A stretch of DNA of 64,000 nt from JAICXG01 sp036494545 (GTDB lineage: Bacteria; Verrucomicrobiota; Verrucomicrobiia; Chthoniobacterales; UBA10450): contig DASXOB010000022.1 of the NCBI GenBank assembly GCA_036494545.1, forward strand, positions 372,001-436,000, in the 5' to 3' direction. A program made the position numbers and the translations under genes. Shown piece after piece: positions 43,117-51,122 of the stretch. Within the stretch, counting starts at the first letter, position 1; each line of letters opens with the position of its first letter. Below the pieces are notes generated by a model. That model saw only the letters and a list, made by a program, of their open reading frames with translations, searched no databases and was not told the origin of the DNA.

Positions 43117-44325
43117 CTAAGAATAGAGATACTCATCATGATATTCGCGCTGAGGCGCAAATTGCACGTTCGGATCGCTCCCGGTCTCGGGATACTCAAA
43201 GATTTTTCCTTCGTAGTTGCGGATGACAATTTTCTCCTGGTCATGGTAAAGGACATAACCGGGATTGATTGGCACCTTGCCTCCACCGCCGGGAGCGTCG
43301 ATGACAAACTGCGGCACCGCGTAGCCGGTGGTGTGACCGCGCAATCCTTCAATGATTTCGATCCCTTTCGCGACCGAAGCGCGAAGGTGTGAAGAGCCGT
43401 TGATCAAGTCACATTGATAAACGTAATAAGGACGCACCCGGCAGATCAGGAGTTTGTGGACAAGTGCCCTCATGGTTTCCAGATCGTCGTTTACTCCCGC
43501 AAGCAGCACACTTTGGTTGCCTAACGGAATGCCGTGATTCGCCAGCCGCTCCAACCCGGCCCGCACTTCCGTTGTTAATTCACGCGGGTGGTTGACGTGG
43601 ATGCTCATCCAAAGTGGATGATATCTTTGCAGCATGGCGCACAATTCAGAGGTGATGCGTTGCGGAAGGAAAATCGGCACGCGAGTTCCGATCCGGAGGA
43701 ATTCGATGTGCGGCATGGCCCGCAAACGACTGAGGATTTTCTCCAGCTTCGCGTCGCTAAAAAGAAGTGCGTCGCCGCCCGACAAAAGCACATCCCGGAC
43801 TTCCGTATGTTCCTCAAGATACTTGAAGGCGGCCTCAAATTCCGTGTGCAACTCCTGTTCGCCGACTCCACTCACGACTCGGCTACGCGTGCAGTAACGG
43901 CAGTAACTCGCGCAACGATCAGTTACCAAAAAAAGGACGCGATCGGGATAACGATGCACTAAACCCGGCACCGGCATGTGCGAGTCTTCACCGCATGGAT
44001 CCGCCATGTCGTATGGCGAAGTCCAGGTTTCTTCGATCCGCGGAATCACCTGACGCCGGATTGGACACTCAGGATTATCGCGCTCGATCAGGTTGAAGAA
44101 ATGCGGTGTAATGGCAAGCGCGAGCTTGTCACCCGAAAGCAGCACACCGCCGCGTTCCTCGTTCGAGAGAATGAGGTGTTCCTCCAGTTGGGCGAGCGTC
44201 GTGACCCGGTTTTTGAGCTGCCATTTCCAGTCATTCCAGAGTTCGGGCGCGACATGGGGGAAATAACCAGGCGCGTGGGAGACGAACTCTTTTCCGTCCT
44301 TTTTGCCGTCGGCAAGAGTAAGCAT
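43117..44325 (-). CDS. kamA: Lysine 2,3-aminomutase family radical SAM enzyme
   Basis: PLP- and S-adenosylmethionine-dependent enzyme that converts L-lysine to beta-lysine. The radical-SAM cysteine triad is present as RCASYCRYCTRSR, and the family motif VRDVLLSGGDALLFSD follows. The PLP-binding lysine region near the C-terminus includes FVIDAPGGGGKVPINP. Length (402 residues) is normal. Paralogues in the KamA family include glutamate 2,3-aminomutase and EpmB; the size and the intact C-terminal PLP segment favour KamA-type function. A lysyl-tRNA-like partner (EpmA) is not near. No uptake-like words occur inside. Confidence 0.88.
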   Translation of the reverse strand: MLTLADGKKDGKEFVSHAPGYFPHVAPELWNDWKWQLKNRVTTLAQLEEHLILSNEERGGVLLSGDKLALAITPHFFNLIERDNPECPIRRQVIPRIEETWTSPYDMADPCGEDSHMPVPGLVHRYPDRVLFLVTDRCASYCRYCTRSRVVSGVGEQELHTEFEAAFKYLEEHTEVRDVLLSGGDALLFSDAKLEKILSRLRAMPHIEFLRIGTRVPIFLPQRITSELCAMLQRYHPLWMSIHVNHPRELTTEVRAGLERLANHGIPLGNQSVLLAGVNDDLETMRALVHKLLICRVRPYYVYQCDLINGSSHLRASVAKGIEIIEGLRGHTTGYAVPQFVIDAPGGGGKVPINPGYVLYHDQEKIVIRNYEGKIFEYPETGSDPNVQFAPQREYHDEYLYS

Positions 44326-44556
44326 TTTAGATGAGGAAAAAAATTAAGGGCACTAAATTCCGTGTCAATGCAGGCACCTTCGGGTGCGCGGAAATGGCTC
44401 GGTTCCCTGCTCCTCGGCCCAGGTATGGATTAACGTCACAGCATGAATTCGCAGGCCAGAAGCAGAATGCGCGGCGCCCGTCCTGGTCTTGCCGCTCGCA
44501 CGCTTCCCGCTACTGTTTGAACGCCCCGCCACGGACTCTGTCGAAATCGCCAACTT

Positions 44557-46038
44557 ATGCATCGTCTTTTCTGCTGTGTGCTACTTGCTGCCTTTGCCGG
44601 CTCCTCATCGGTGGAAGCGCAAAGCACAGCAGAGCCTGCAGCAGCCACGCCGCAAAGTACTCCGACCGTCGCTCCTGAAGCGGCCGCAAGCGGGAAAGAT
44701 GTCGTGCACCAGCTCAACAACGCTTTCGCGCGTGTCTTTGAAACGGTAGCTCCAAGCGTCGTGATCATTGAAGTCAGCAAGAAAGCGGACAGCAACGACA
44801 GCTCACTTGACGACCTTTTCTTTCAGGCACCAGACGATCCGCACCATAGTCGCCCGCTTGAACCGGTGCAGAGTGAAGGGTCCGGCTTCATCGTTAGGCC
44901 GGACGGCTACATTTTCACCAACTATCACGTCGTGGAAGGCGCCGACACTGTAGAAGTAAAGCTCAAGGATGGTCGAGAATACCCCGGCAAAATCGTTGGC
45001 ACTGACGAGAAAACCGACATTGCGGTGGTGAAAGTGGATGCGATGAATTTGCCGATCGTGCAGATGGCAAACAGCGACGATGTGCGGGTGGGACAATTCG
45101 CCTTCGCCATCGGCGCTCCGTTCAAGCTCGACTATACATTTACCTATGGTGTGATCAGCGGAAAGGGTCGCAATAAGCTGCTTGAGACCGGCGGCTACAA
45201 CATTGCGGATTACCTGCAAACGGACACCTCGATTAATCCCGGCAACAGCGGCGGACCGCTTTGCGACATCGACGGCAAAGTGGTCGGGATGAACACGCTC
45301 ATCAATGGCCTCAATCGCGGCCTCGGTTTCGCCATTCCGAGTAACATGGTCAACGAGATCGGCACCCAGCTTATTGCCGGGCAAAAAATTGTCCGGCCAT
45401 GGCTCGGCATTCGCATCGAAACTTTGGGCGACAATCCTTCCCTGCGGGATCTGTTCAAGGGAATCGACAAGGGCGTGGTCGTGCGCACGATCGAAGCCGA
45501 TGCGCCGGCCTACAAAAGTGACTTGCGACCCTTCGATGTGATCACCTCGGTCGACGGCCGGGCGGTAACGAGCGACACGCAACTGCAACACGAGATCTTG
45601 AAAAAGAAGGTCGGGGAAAACGTCGAATTGGGCGTCTGGCGCAAGGGTCAAACCATGAAGATCGCGGTCCCGACAGGCGAATTGCCTAACGACAATAGCA
45701 GAGTAGCCGCCGTGGAGCCCGCGCCGCACAACGAGTCACGGCAGGAAGATCTGCAGAAACTTGGCCTCCAAGTACAGGACTTGACCAACGAGGTTGCAAC
45801 CCGGCTCAAGCTGAACGTGCAGCAGGGCGTAATTGTGACCGACGTGGCGGAGAACAGCATCGCCGCCGGGCAGGACATCCAGCGCCAGGACGTCATTACC
45901 GAAGTGGACGGCCATCCGGTGACAAGCGTTGCCAGTTTCCGCACTGCCCTAACGAAAGCCGATCCTGTGAAAGGCATTTTGCTTTACCTCGATCGCAAGG
46001 GCAGCCGCACTTTTGCTGTCCTACGCGCACCACAATAG
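44557..46038 (+). CDS. HtrA/DegP-type periplasmic serine protease
   Basis: Trypsin-fold protease and chaperone with two PDZ domains, 493 residues. A signal peptide (MHRLFCCVLLAAFAGSSSVEA) is followed by a Pro/Ala-rich stretch. The catalytic triad is His near residue 123 (TNYHVVEG), Asp near 154 (DEKTDIAVVKV) and Ser near 231 (INPGNSGGPL). PDZ1 covers about residues 280-385 and PDZ2 about 400-490. It should degrade misfolded envelope proteins. The next gene (phosphodiester glycosidase) starts 25 bases downstream, probably in the same transcript. Three exact uptake-like words lie inside: one antisense (Ile-Val-Arg-Pro) and two sense. Confidence 0.93.
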   Translation: MHRLFCCVLLAAFAGSSSVEAQSTAEPAAATPQSTPTVAPEAAASGKDVVHQLNNAFARVFETVAPSVVIIEVSKKADSNDSSLDDLFFQAPDDPHHSRPLEPVQSEGSGFIVRPDGYIFTNYHVVEGADTVEVKLKDGREYPGKIVGTDEKTDIAVVKVDAMNLPIVQMANSDDVRVGQFAFAIGAPFKLDYTFTYGVISGKGRNKLLETGGYNIADYLQTDTSINPGNSGGPLCDIDGKVVGMNTLINGLNRGLGFAIPSNMVNEIGTQLIAGQKIVRPWLGIRIETLGDNPSLRDLFKGIDKGVVVRTIEADAPAYKSDLRPFDVITSVDGRAVTSDTQLQHEILKKKVGENVELGVWRKGQTMKIAVPTGELPNDNSRVAAVEPAPHNESRQEDLQKLGLQVQDLTNEVATRLKLNVQQGVIVTDVAENSIAAGQDIQRQDVITEVDGHPVTSVASFRTALTKADPVKGILLYLDRKGSRTFAVLRAPQ

Positions 46039-46062
46039 CTGCTTTTCCAAGATCCAGGACAT

Positions 46063-46848
46063 ATGAAGCTGCCTTGCGCGCTCGTTGTTCTTTGCTGCGC
46101 CTTAGCAACCGTCGGTCGCGCGGAGTGGCAGGTGATCTCTTCCGCGAAAGATTCCTCGCCCAGCGAATTGGCTGAGCAGTGGACAACGGAGCTGCGCAAT
46201 CCGGCAACACAGGAACAGGTAACTTTGCAAACCGTCGCTTTCGCCAGCAACGAGGCGACGCTGGAGGTTGTCGATCAAGGAAACGCCCCGCAAGCCAAGC
46301 TGGCCGAAACCATGCTGCACATTAATGCGCTGGCCGGAGTGAATGGCGGCTATTTCGATCCCACGGATGCGCCGGTTGGATTGCTCGTAAGCGGCGGTCG
46401 CATGATTTCACCTTTGCGAAAAGCGAAACTGCTCACTGGCGTGCTCTTCACCACCAGGTCAAAAATCGACATCGTTAGGCAAACGGGTTTCGCCATGAAC
46501 GATCGAGTGCGCGCGGCAGTGCAATGCGGTCCCCTGCTTGTTGAGCACACGACGCCAGTGAGAGGTTTGAACGAGACGCGCGCCGCACGCCGGACCTTCG
46601 CCGCGGTCGATGGAAAAGGGCGGGTTTTGCTCGGTGTTTCCTCCGCGACTTCTCTCGTGCAATTGAGCCAAATTCTTTCCCGGACAAATGCCGCAGGCGA
46701 ATTCAACGTTATGCGCGCGCTCAATCTGGATGGCGGATCTTCGAGCGCCTTTTGGTTCGCCGGCAAAGACCGAACCATCTCGAACCCTGAGGGCAAAACC
46801 GTGCGCGATTTCATTGCCGTCGTCCCCGCGTCGCGTTCTGCCCCTTGA
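46063..46848 (+). CDS. Exported phosphodiester glycosidase family protein (NAGPA-like)
   Basis: A 261-residue protein with a signal peptide (MKLPCALVVLCCALATVGRA). The NAGPA/DUF2233 core is marked by LAGVNGGYFDPTDAPVGLLV, the mid segment VRAAVQCGPLLVE and the strongly conserved ALNLDGGSSSAFWF near the C-terminus. In eukaryotes the family uncovers mannose-6-phosphate; bacterial members are mostly uncharacterised and may act on glycan or teichoic-type phosphodiesters. It lies 25 bases downstream of the HtrA protease gene. One uptake-like word (46472-46479) encodes Ile-Val-Arg-Gln. Confidence 0.85.
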   Translation: MKLPCALVVLCCALATVGRAEWQVISSAKDSSPSELAEQWTTELRNPATQEQVTLQTVAFASNEATLEVVDQGNAPQAKLAETMLHINALAGVNGGYFDPTDAPVGLLVSGGRMISPLRKAKLLTGVLFTTRSKIDIVRQTGFAMNDRVRAAVQCGPLLVEHTTPVRGLNETRAARRTFAAVDGKGRVLLGVSSATSLVQLSQILSRTNAAGEFNVMRALNLDGGSSSAFWFAGKDRTISNPEGKTVRDFIAVVPASRSAP

Positions 46849-46903
46849 CGAAACTACGGACGGCTTGACGATCGCGGAACCCGCGCGAAGAATTTCCGCG
46901 CTC

Positions 46904-47674
46904 ATGCGCACCTTTGGTCGCTTCCTCGTCAACGGCTCGCCGCATTATGGGGAAGTTCGCGACAACAAAGTGCATCTTCTGACGCAGCCCTTCTGGCTGG
47001 GATTGGATTTTAGTGGCGAAGTCGGATCGTTAGGCGAATTGAGAATCGCTGTCCCGGTCGCACCGAGCAAGGTAATCGCAGTAGGGCTGAACTATAGCGA
47101 GCACATTAAGGAAATGCAGCGCACCGAGATCGGATCGCCGCTGATTTGGTTCAAAGCGCCCAGCTCCCTCCTTGCCCACGAAGGCACAATCGAAATCGCC
47201 TTTCCCGAGCACAAAACCGATTTCGAAACCGAGCTGACCATTGTAATCGGCGTCCTGGCCAAGAATGTTTCCGCAGAACGCGCGCGCAATTTTATCTTCG
47301 GTTACACCGTCGGACTCGATATCAGCGATCGCGACTTACAGAAAGCCGAAAAACAATTTTCGCGCTGCAAATCGTTTGACACCTACACGCCGGTCGGCCC
47401 CTTCGTGCACTCGGAAGTCGAGCCAGACGATCTTGAAATTTCCCTGCGCCAAAACGACGAAATCAAACAACGAGCGCGGACCAGTCAGATGATTTATTCC
47501 GCAGCGGAAATCGTCGCTTTTGCCAGCCAGTCGCTCACGCTGCTCCCTGGCGATCTAATCCTGACCGGCACACCTTCGGGCGTGGGAGCGATTCGCGCCG
47601 GTGATGAATTATGTGCGCAAATTGGTGATTGGCCCCCGCTGCGCAATCGAGTGACAAATGCCGCGCGTAATTAA
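46904..47674 (+). CDS. Fumarylacetoacetate hydrolase (FAH) family protein
   Basis: A 256-residue enzyme of the FAH superfamily: C-C bond hydrolases, decarboxylases or acylpyruvases. Landmarks are SKVIAVGLNYSEHIKEM, then APSSLLAHEG, the metal-binding DFETELTIVIG (the E...E...D set), the GYTVGLDISDRDLQ region and the LLPGDLILTGTPSGVG loop. Starts upstream of 46904 overlap the glycosidase gene and lack homology, so MRTFGRFLVNG at 46904 is preferred. The substrate is not determinable from sequence; homologues often act on ring-cleavage or oxaloacetate-like products. One uptake-like word (47027) encodes Ser-Leu-Gly. Confidence 0.88.
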   Translation: MRTFGRFLVNGSPHYGEVRDNKVHLLTQPFWLGLDFSGEVGSLGELRIAVPVAPSKVIAVGLNYSEHIKEMQRTEIGSPLIWFKAPSSLLAHEGTIEIAFPEHKTDFETELTIVIGVLAKNVSAERARNFIFGYTVGLDISDRDLQKAEKQFSRCKSFDTYTPVGPFVHSEVEPDDLEISLRQNDEIKQRARTSQMIYSAAEIVAFASQSLTLLPGDLILTGTPSGVGAIRAGDELCAQIGDWPPLRNRVTNAARN

Positions 47675-47875
47675 AAAAATCTTGCAACCATGCGATTTAC
47701 TACGCTTTGCTCTACATCCCACTGTAAAAGTTAATTCGAATCGTAAATAGACTCCTGTATGAAGCGCGGCGGCCTAGACAGAAAAACTTTTGCTCGACGC
47801 GCTTTCATTTACTTTGGGATAAAGGGGTCATCTCAACACTGCCGCATTTCTCGGTCGACCGAACAACCTGCCTAT

Positions 47876-48889
47876 ATGAAAAAAACGCTAATCGTTAGTC
47901 TGTGCACCGTCACCCTCGCACTCACCGCCTTCGGCCAGAGTCCGGCTGCGTCGCCGGCTAATCCACCGCCGGCCGACACGGCAGCTTCGCCTGCCATGAA
48001 TCCGCCGCCTGAAACGACCGGTGCAACCGCTGCTGCTCCGGGAGCTACGACCGCACCGGCGGCTTCAACCGCGCCCGGCACGTCGCCGGCTGCCGGCATG
48101 TCACCCGCAATGGATGTTTCACCCGCTGCGCCGGGTGCGACTGCTGCCGCTCCAGGAGCCACTGCTGCGGCGACAGCCGCGACCGCTGCTTCACCCGCCG
48201 CCGGTCCCGGGCCGACCACTGAAGCTGCTCCTAAAGCCAAGAATTTCTTCATCGATAACTTTCAAAAAGGCGGCCCAATCATGTGGCCGATTCTGATTGT
48301 CTCGATCGTCGCCCTTACCGTGGTCATTGAACGCTGTTTCTGGTGGGGCGCGCGCTGGTTCCGGCGGGATCCGAAGCGCGTCGAGAAGGTTTTTACCGCG
48401 ATTGAAACGGGCGACGTAAACGAAGCATCCAAGCTGGCGCGCGGATCGCGCGATCCGGTTCTGCGCATGCTCTGGAACGGCTTAAACCATCAGCACGCTT
48501 CGCTGCAAGGCGCCCTCCAGGTGGCCGCGGGTATCGAGATTAAACGTGCCGGTCGTTTCCTCGTCGTTATGGACACGCTCGTCACGCTGGCGCCGTTGCT
48601 CGGATTGTTAGGCACGATCACCGGTCTGATTCGTTCCTTCAGCTTTCTCGGTAACGAAGAGCTCGCAGTTCAGGCGGTCACAGGCGGTATTGCGGAGGCG
48701 CTAATTGCCACGGCCTGCGGTCTCGGCATCGCAATTTTCGCGCTGATTCCGTTTAACTTTTTCACCTCGCGAGTGTCTAACTTAGAGTTCGAATTGCAGA
48801 CCGCCGCGACTAACTTGGAAGTGATGTTGGAAGCCAACGCCAAGGCCAAAAGCGAGGCCGAAATGACCTCGACTTTGCCGCGGCCGTAA
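47876..48889 (+). CDS. exbB: ExbB/TolQ-type proton channel with Pro/Ala-rich N-terminal region
   Basis: ExbB forms the proton channel that energises TonB. This 337-residue version has a signal-like N-terminus (MKKTLIVSLCTVTLALTAFG). About 85 residues of low-complexity Ala/Pro/Gly/Thr repeats follow (PGATAAAPGAT and similar). The MotA/TolQ/ExbB channel part then has membrane segments at GPIMWPILIVSIVALTVVIE, the TLVTLAPLLGLLGTITGLI hairpin, and EALIATACGLGIAIFALIPF. Start at 47876 is chosen because upstream residues lack homology. It heads the operon exbB-exbD-tonB-exbD. The periplasmic repeat region is unlike the E. coli protein but resembles some Bacteroidota and Verrucomicrobia forms. Confidence 0.88.
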   Translation: MKKTLIVSLCTVTLALTAFGQSPAASPANPPPADTAASPAMNPPPETTGATAAAPGATTAPAASTAPGTSPAAGMSPAMDVSPAAPGATAAAPGATAAATAATAASPAAGPGPTTEAAPKAKNFFIDNFQKGGPIMWPILIVSIVALTVVIERCFWWGARWFRRDPKRVEKVFTAIETGDVNEASKLARGSRDPVLRMLWNGLNHQHASLQGALQVAAGIEIKRAGRFLVVMDTLVTLAPLLGLLGTITGLIRSFSFLGNEELAVQAVTGGIAEALIATACGLGIAIFALIPFNFFTSRVSNLEFELQTAATNLEVMLEANAKAKSEAEMTSTLPRP

Positions 48890-48911
48890 GCGAACGGACA
48901 CGAGACGAACC

Positions 48912-49349
48912 ATGGAATTCACCTCGCCCATTCCGCACAAGAAAGCGCGGATCGAAATCATCCCCTTGATCGACATCATGTTCTTCCTCTTGGCGAGTTT
49001 CATGATGGTGAGCCTGAGCCAGGTCCACATGAAGGGCATGAAGGTGAACCTGCCAACCGGGTTGAGCGGCCAGACGCAAAACAAACGGGAGTACGTCAGC
49101 TTATCGGTCGATAAGGATGGACAGATCTATTTCGACAAAACGCCAATGGAACCTGACCAGGTATACAAGGCATTGAGCGAGGTACATCAAACGAGTCCCG
49201 GCGCCAAAATTTTCATTCGCGGCGACCGCGACACTTATCACGGCGATATCATTCGGCTCATCGAACAGGTACGCTCTTCAGGCTTCTATAAAATTGCTTT
49301 TGAGATCAAGAGCCCGTCGATTTCCAGCAGTATCGCAAAACAACAGTAG
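48912..49349 (+). CDS. exbD: ExbD-type biopolymer transport protein (first copy)
   Basis: Companion of ExbB in the TonB energy-coupling complex. The single N-terminal membrane helix with the essential Asp is clear: ARIEIIPLIDIMFFLLASFM. The periplasmic domain follows (VSLSVDKDGQIYFDK and AKIFIRGDRDTYHGDIIRLI). Length 145 residues. It starts 22 bases after exbB and is followed by tonB after 10 bases. It is closely related to the second exbD at 50005; both share the opening motif and MKG-VNLP. Confidence 0.92.
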   Translation: MEFTSPIPHKKARIEIIPLIDIMFFLLASFMMVSLSQVHMKGMKVNLPTGLSGQTQNKREYVSLSVDKDGQIYFDKTPMEPDQVYKALSEVHQTSPGAKIFIRGDRDTYHGDIIRLIEQVRSSGFYKIAFEIKSPSISSSIAKQQ

Positions 49350-49359
49350 ATAACGCGCG

Positions 49360-49992
49360 ATGGCTAAACCTCTTTACTACAAGCCGCAGCCGAAATGGCA
49401 GATTTGGGCCGCGCTCGCCGGGGCGCTGGCGATTGAATTCGCCGCGATCGGCGTAGCCAGTCTGCACAGAGAAGAAGAGATCCCGGTCGATCCCGGTTTT
49501 ACAACGCAGCAGCCGGTGGACGCAATTATTACCGAGGTTCCACCAGAACCCACTCCACCGCCCGAAGAAGAGCCGCCACCACCACCGCCGCCGCCTGACG
49601 AACCGAGCGAGTTTGTAATTGAGGAGCCAACGCCGCCACCGAGGCCTAAGGATGCTCCTCCGCCAAAACCCAAGGCCAGAGTCGCGGCTTCGCGACCAGC
49701 AGGCCAGCCCTCTGGTCCCGTTTCTTATTCTTCTGCAAAAGCGAATTTCATTAGTGCGCCCCATCCCGGTTACCCATATGAGGCACGACGCGCCAGGCAG
49801 ACTGGAAGCGGAATGTTTTTGATCACTTTTGATGCAGATGGTCGAGCATCCGATGTATCGGTGGTTCGGAGCACGGGCAGCCCCATATTAGATCAAACAA
49901 CCATGAGCACGTTTCATCGCTGGAGAGCTAAACCTGGCGTTCCGAAAGTGAACGTTCCCATCACCTATACTCTGGAGGGAGCGCAGCTTTAG
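49360..49992 (+). CDS. tonB: TonB family energy transducer
   Basis: TonB spans the periplasm and transmits proton-motive force to outer-membrane receptors. The 210-residue protein has a single N-terminal helix (IWAALAGALAIEFAAIGVA). A Pro/Glu-rich spacer follows (the PPEPTPPPEEEPPPPPPPPD stretch, with Pro-Lys later), and then a C-terminal TonB domain (HPGYPYEARRARQTGSGMFL and ASDVSVVRSTGSPILDQTTM). It lies between two exbD genes. The stop is followed at once by an uptake-like word (49993-50000) before the next exbD start. Confidence 0.92.
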   Translation: MAKPLYYKPQPKWQIWAALAGALAIEFAAIGVASLHREEEIPVDPGFTTQQPVDAIITEVPPEPTPPPEEEPPPPPPPPDEPSEFVIEEPTPPPRPKDAPPPKPKARVAASRPAGQPSGPVSYSSAKANFISAPHPGYPYEARRARQTGSGMFLITFDADGRASDVSVVRSTGSPILDQTTMSTFHRWRAKPGVPKVNVPITYTLEGAQL

Positions 49993-50004
49993 CCTAACGA
50001 ATTC

Positions 50005-50436
50005 ATGAGAGTCGCATCGCCGCTGCCGCACAAACATGCCCGGATTGAGATCATCCCGTTGATCGACATCATGTTTTTCCTGCTCGCCAGTTTCATGATG
50101 GTGAGCTTGAGTCAGGTCCACATGAAAGGGATCCGGGTCAATTTGCCTTCCACCAAGGCAGTCGCCCAGCCCACTCCGCCGCCAACCAAGAAGGACTATA
50201 CCGCCTTACGGGTTGATGCCGACGGTCTCGTTCACTTCGATCAGGAAGTCGTGACGGATGGCGATGTCATGCCGCGCCTGATGCAGATGCACAAAGCGAA
50301 TCCAAACGTCAAGGTCTTCATCAGCGGCGACAAAGAGGCGTTGCACGGCGATGTGATTAAGCTGCTCGACCGCGTGCGCTCTGCTGGTATCGACAAGGTC
50401 GGCTACGAGATCAAGGTCAAAGCCGGGCCGAAGTAA
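50005..50436 (+). CDS. exbD: ExbD-type biopolymer transport protein (second copy)
   Basis: A 143-residue paralogue of the exbD at 48912, with the same N-terminal helix and Asp (ARIEIIPLIDIMFFLLASFM). The periplasmic domain shares VFISGDKEALHGDVIKLLD and ends KAGPK. Two ExbD proteins around one TonB occur in several phyla and may form mixed complexes with ExbB. The gene begins 12 bases after the tonB stop, with an exact uptake-like word filling most of that gap. Confidence 0.92.
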   Translation: MRVASPLPHKHARIEIIPLIDIMFFLLASFMMVSLSQVHMKGIRVNLPSTKAVAQPTPPPTKKDYTALRVDADGLVHFDQEVVTDGDVMPRLMQMHKANPNVKVFISGDKEALHGDVIKLLDRVRSAGIDKVGYEIKVKAGPK

Positions 50437-50460
50437 GCTCTCGGAGCGGAGATGCCGCGC

Positions 50461-51063
50461 TCACCCGCCCAACTGGCAGGTTTCGAGAAAAGCGCGTAAC
50501 TGCGCCACCGCAATACCGCGGTGACTGATCGAATTTTTTTGCTCCGCGGAGAGTTGCGCAAACGTCCGACTCAATTCGTTAGGGAGAAAGATTGGATCGT
50601 AACCAAACCCGGCACTGCCTTCTTCCTGTCGAGCGATGCGTCCCTCCACCACACCTTCAAAGGTCGCAATCATTTTGCCCGCCATGGCAAGAACAAGCAC
50701 GCAGCGGAAGCGAGCCTGGCGCGATACACTCAGCGGTAACGCAGCCAACGCCTGCAACAGTTTGGCTCGATTCGCTACGTCGCCCGCGGCTTCCCCGGCG
50801 TAACGCGCAGATCGGACTCCCGGCTTTCCGCCTAACGAATCAACTTCAAGTCCTGAGTCATCTGCGACTATCAAGCCGGGAATTTTCTCCGAAACGGCGC
50901 TTGCCTTAAGTCGCGCGTTTTCTTCGAAGCTGTTTCCGGTTTCCTCCACCTCGCTGATCTCCGGATGACGAGACAAATCGCTGACCGAAAAATCTGGTCC
51001 GAGCATCTGGCGAAATTCGCGTGTCTTGTGCGCATTTCGAGACGCCAGAAGCAAGTGCCTCAT
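50461..51063 (-). CDS. rdgB: XTP/dITP pyrophosphatase (RdgB/HAM1)
   Basis: House-cleaning enzyme that hydrolyses deaminated purine nucleotides (dITP, XTP). Signature elements: LLLASRNAHKTREF at the start, ETGNSFEENARLKA, VADDSGLEVDSLGGKPGVR and FGYDPIFLP near the C-terminus, with the usual Ser-His region (NSISHRG). Start at 51063 is the ATG before HLLLASRN; about 50 upstream codons in the frame lack homology and cross the leuS start region. It is divergent from leuS. Two uptake-like words lie inside (50576 Pro-Asn-Glu, 50831 Ser-Leu-Gly), both at conserved family positions. Confidence 0.93.
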   Translation of the reverse strand: MRHLLLASRNAHKTREFRQMLGPDFSVSDLSRHPEISEVEETGNSFEENARLKASAVSEKIPGLIVADDSGLEVDSLGGKPGVRSARYAGEAAGDVANRAKLLQALAALPLSVSRQARFRCVLVLAMAGKMIATFEGVVEGRIARQEEGSAGFGYDPIFLPNELSRTFAQLSAEQKNSISHRGIAVAQLRAFLETCQLGG

Positions 51064-51089
51064 GCTCGTCGGTTTGAAAATCACTTTCT

Positions 51090-51111
51090 TTCCTGTGTTC
51101 CTGTGTTCCTG
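51090..51111. repeat. Short tandem repeat between rdgB and leuS
   Basis: Two full and one partial copies of the 8-base unit TTCCTGTG, 59 bases of intergenic space in all. Read from the rdgB side it gives repeated CAGGAA blocks that could act as ribosome-binding elements. Length variation is possible. Confidence 0.55.
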
Positions 51112-51122
51112 ATTCTTCCTGC

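Noticed and set aside
44803..45729. Minus-strand frame (308 codons) within the HtrA gene
   Set aside because: Antisense shadow of the protease; the plus frame has the complete catalytic triad and PDZ domains.
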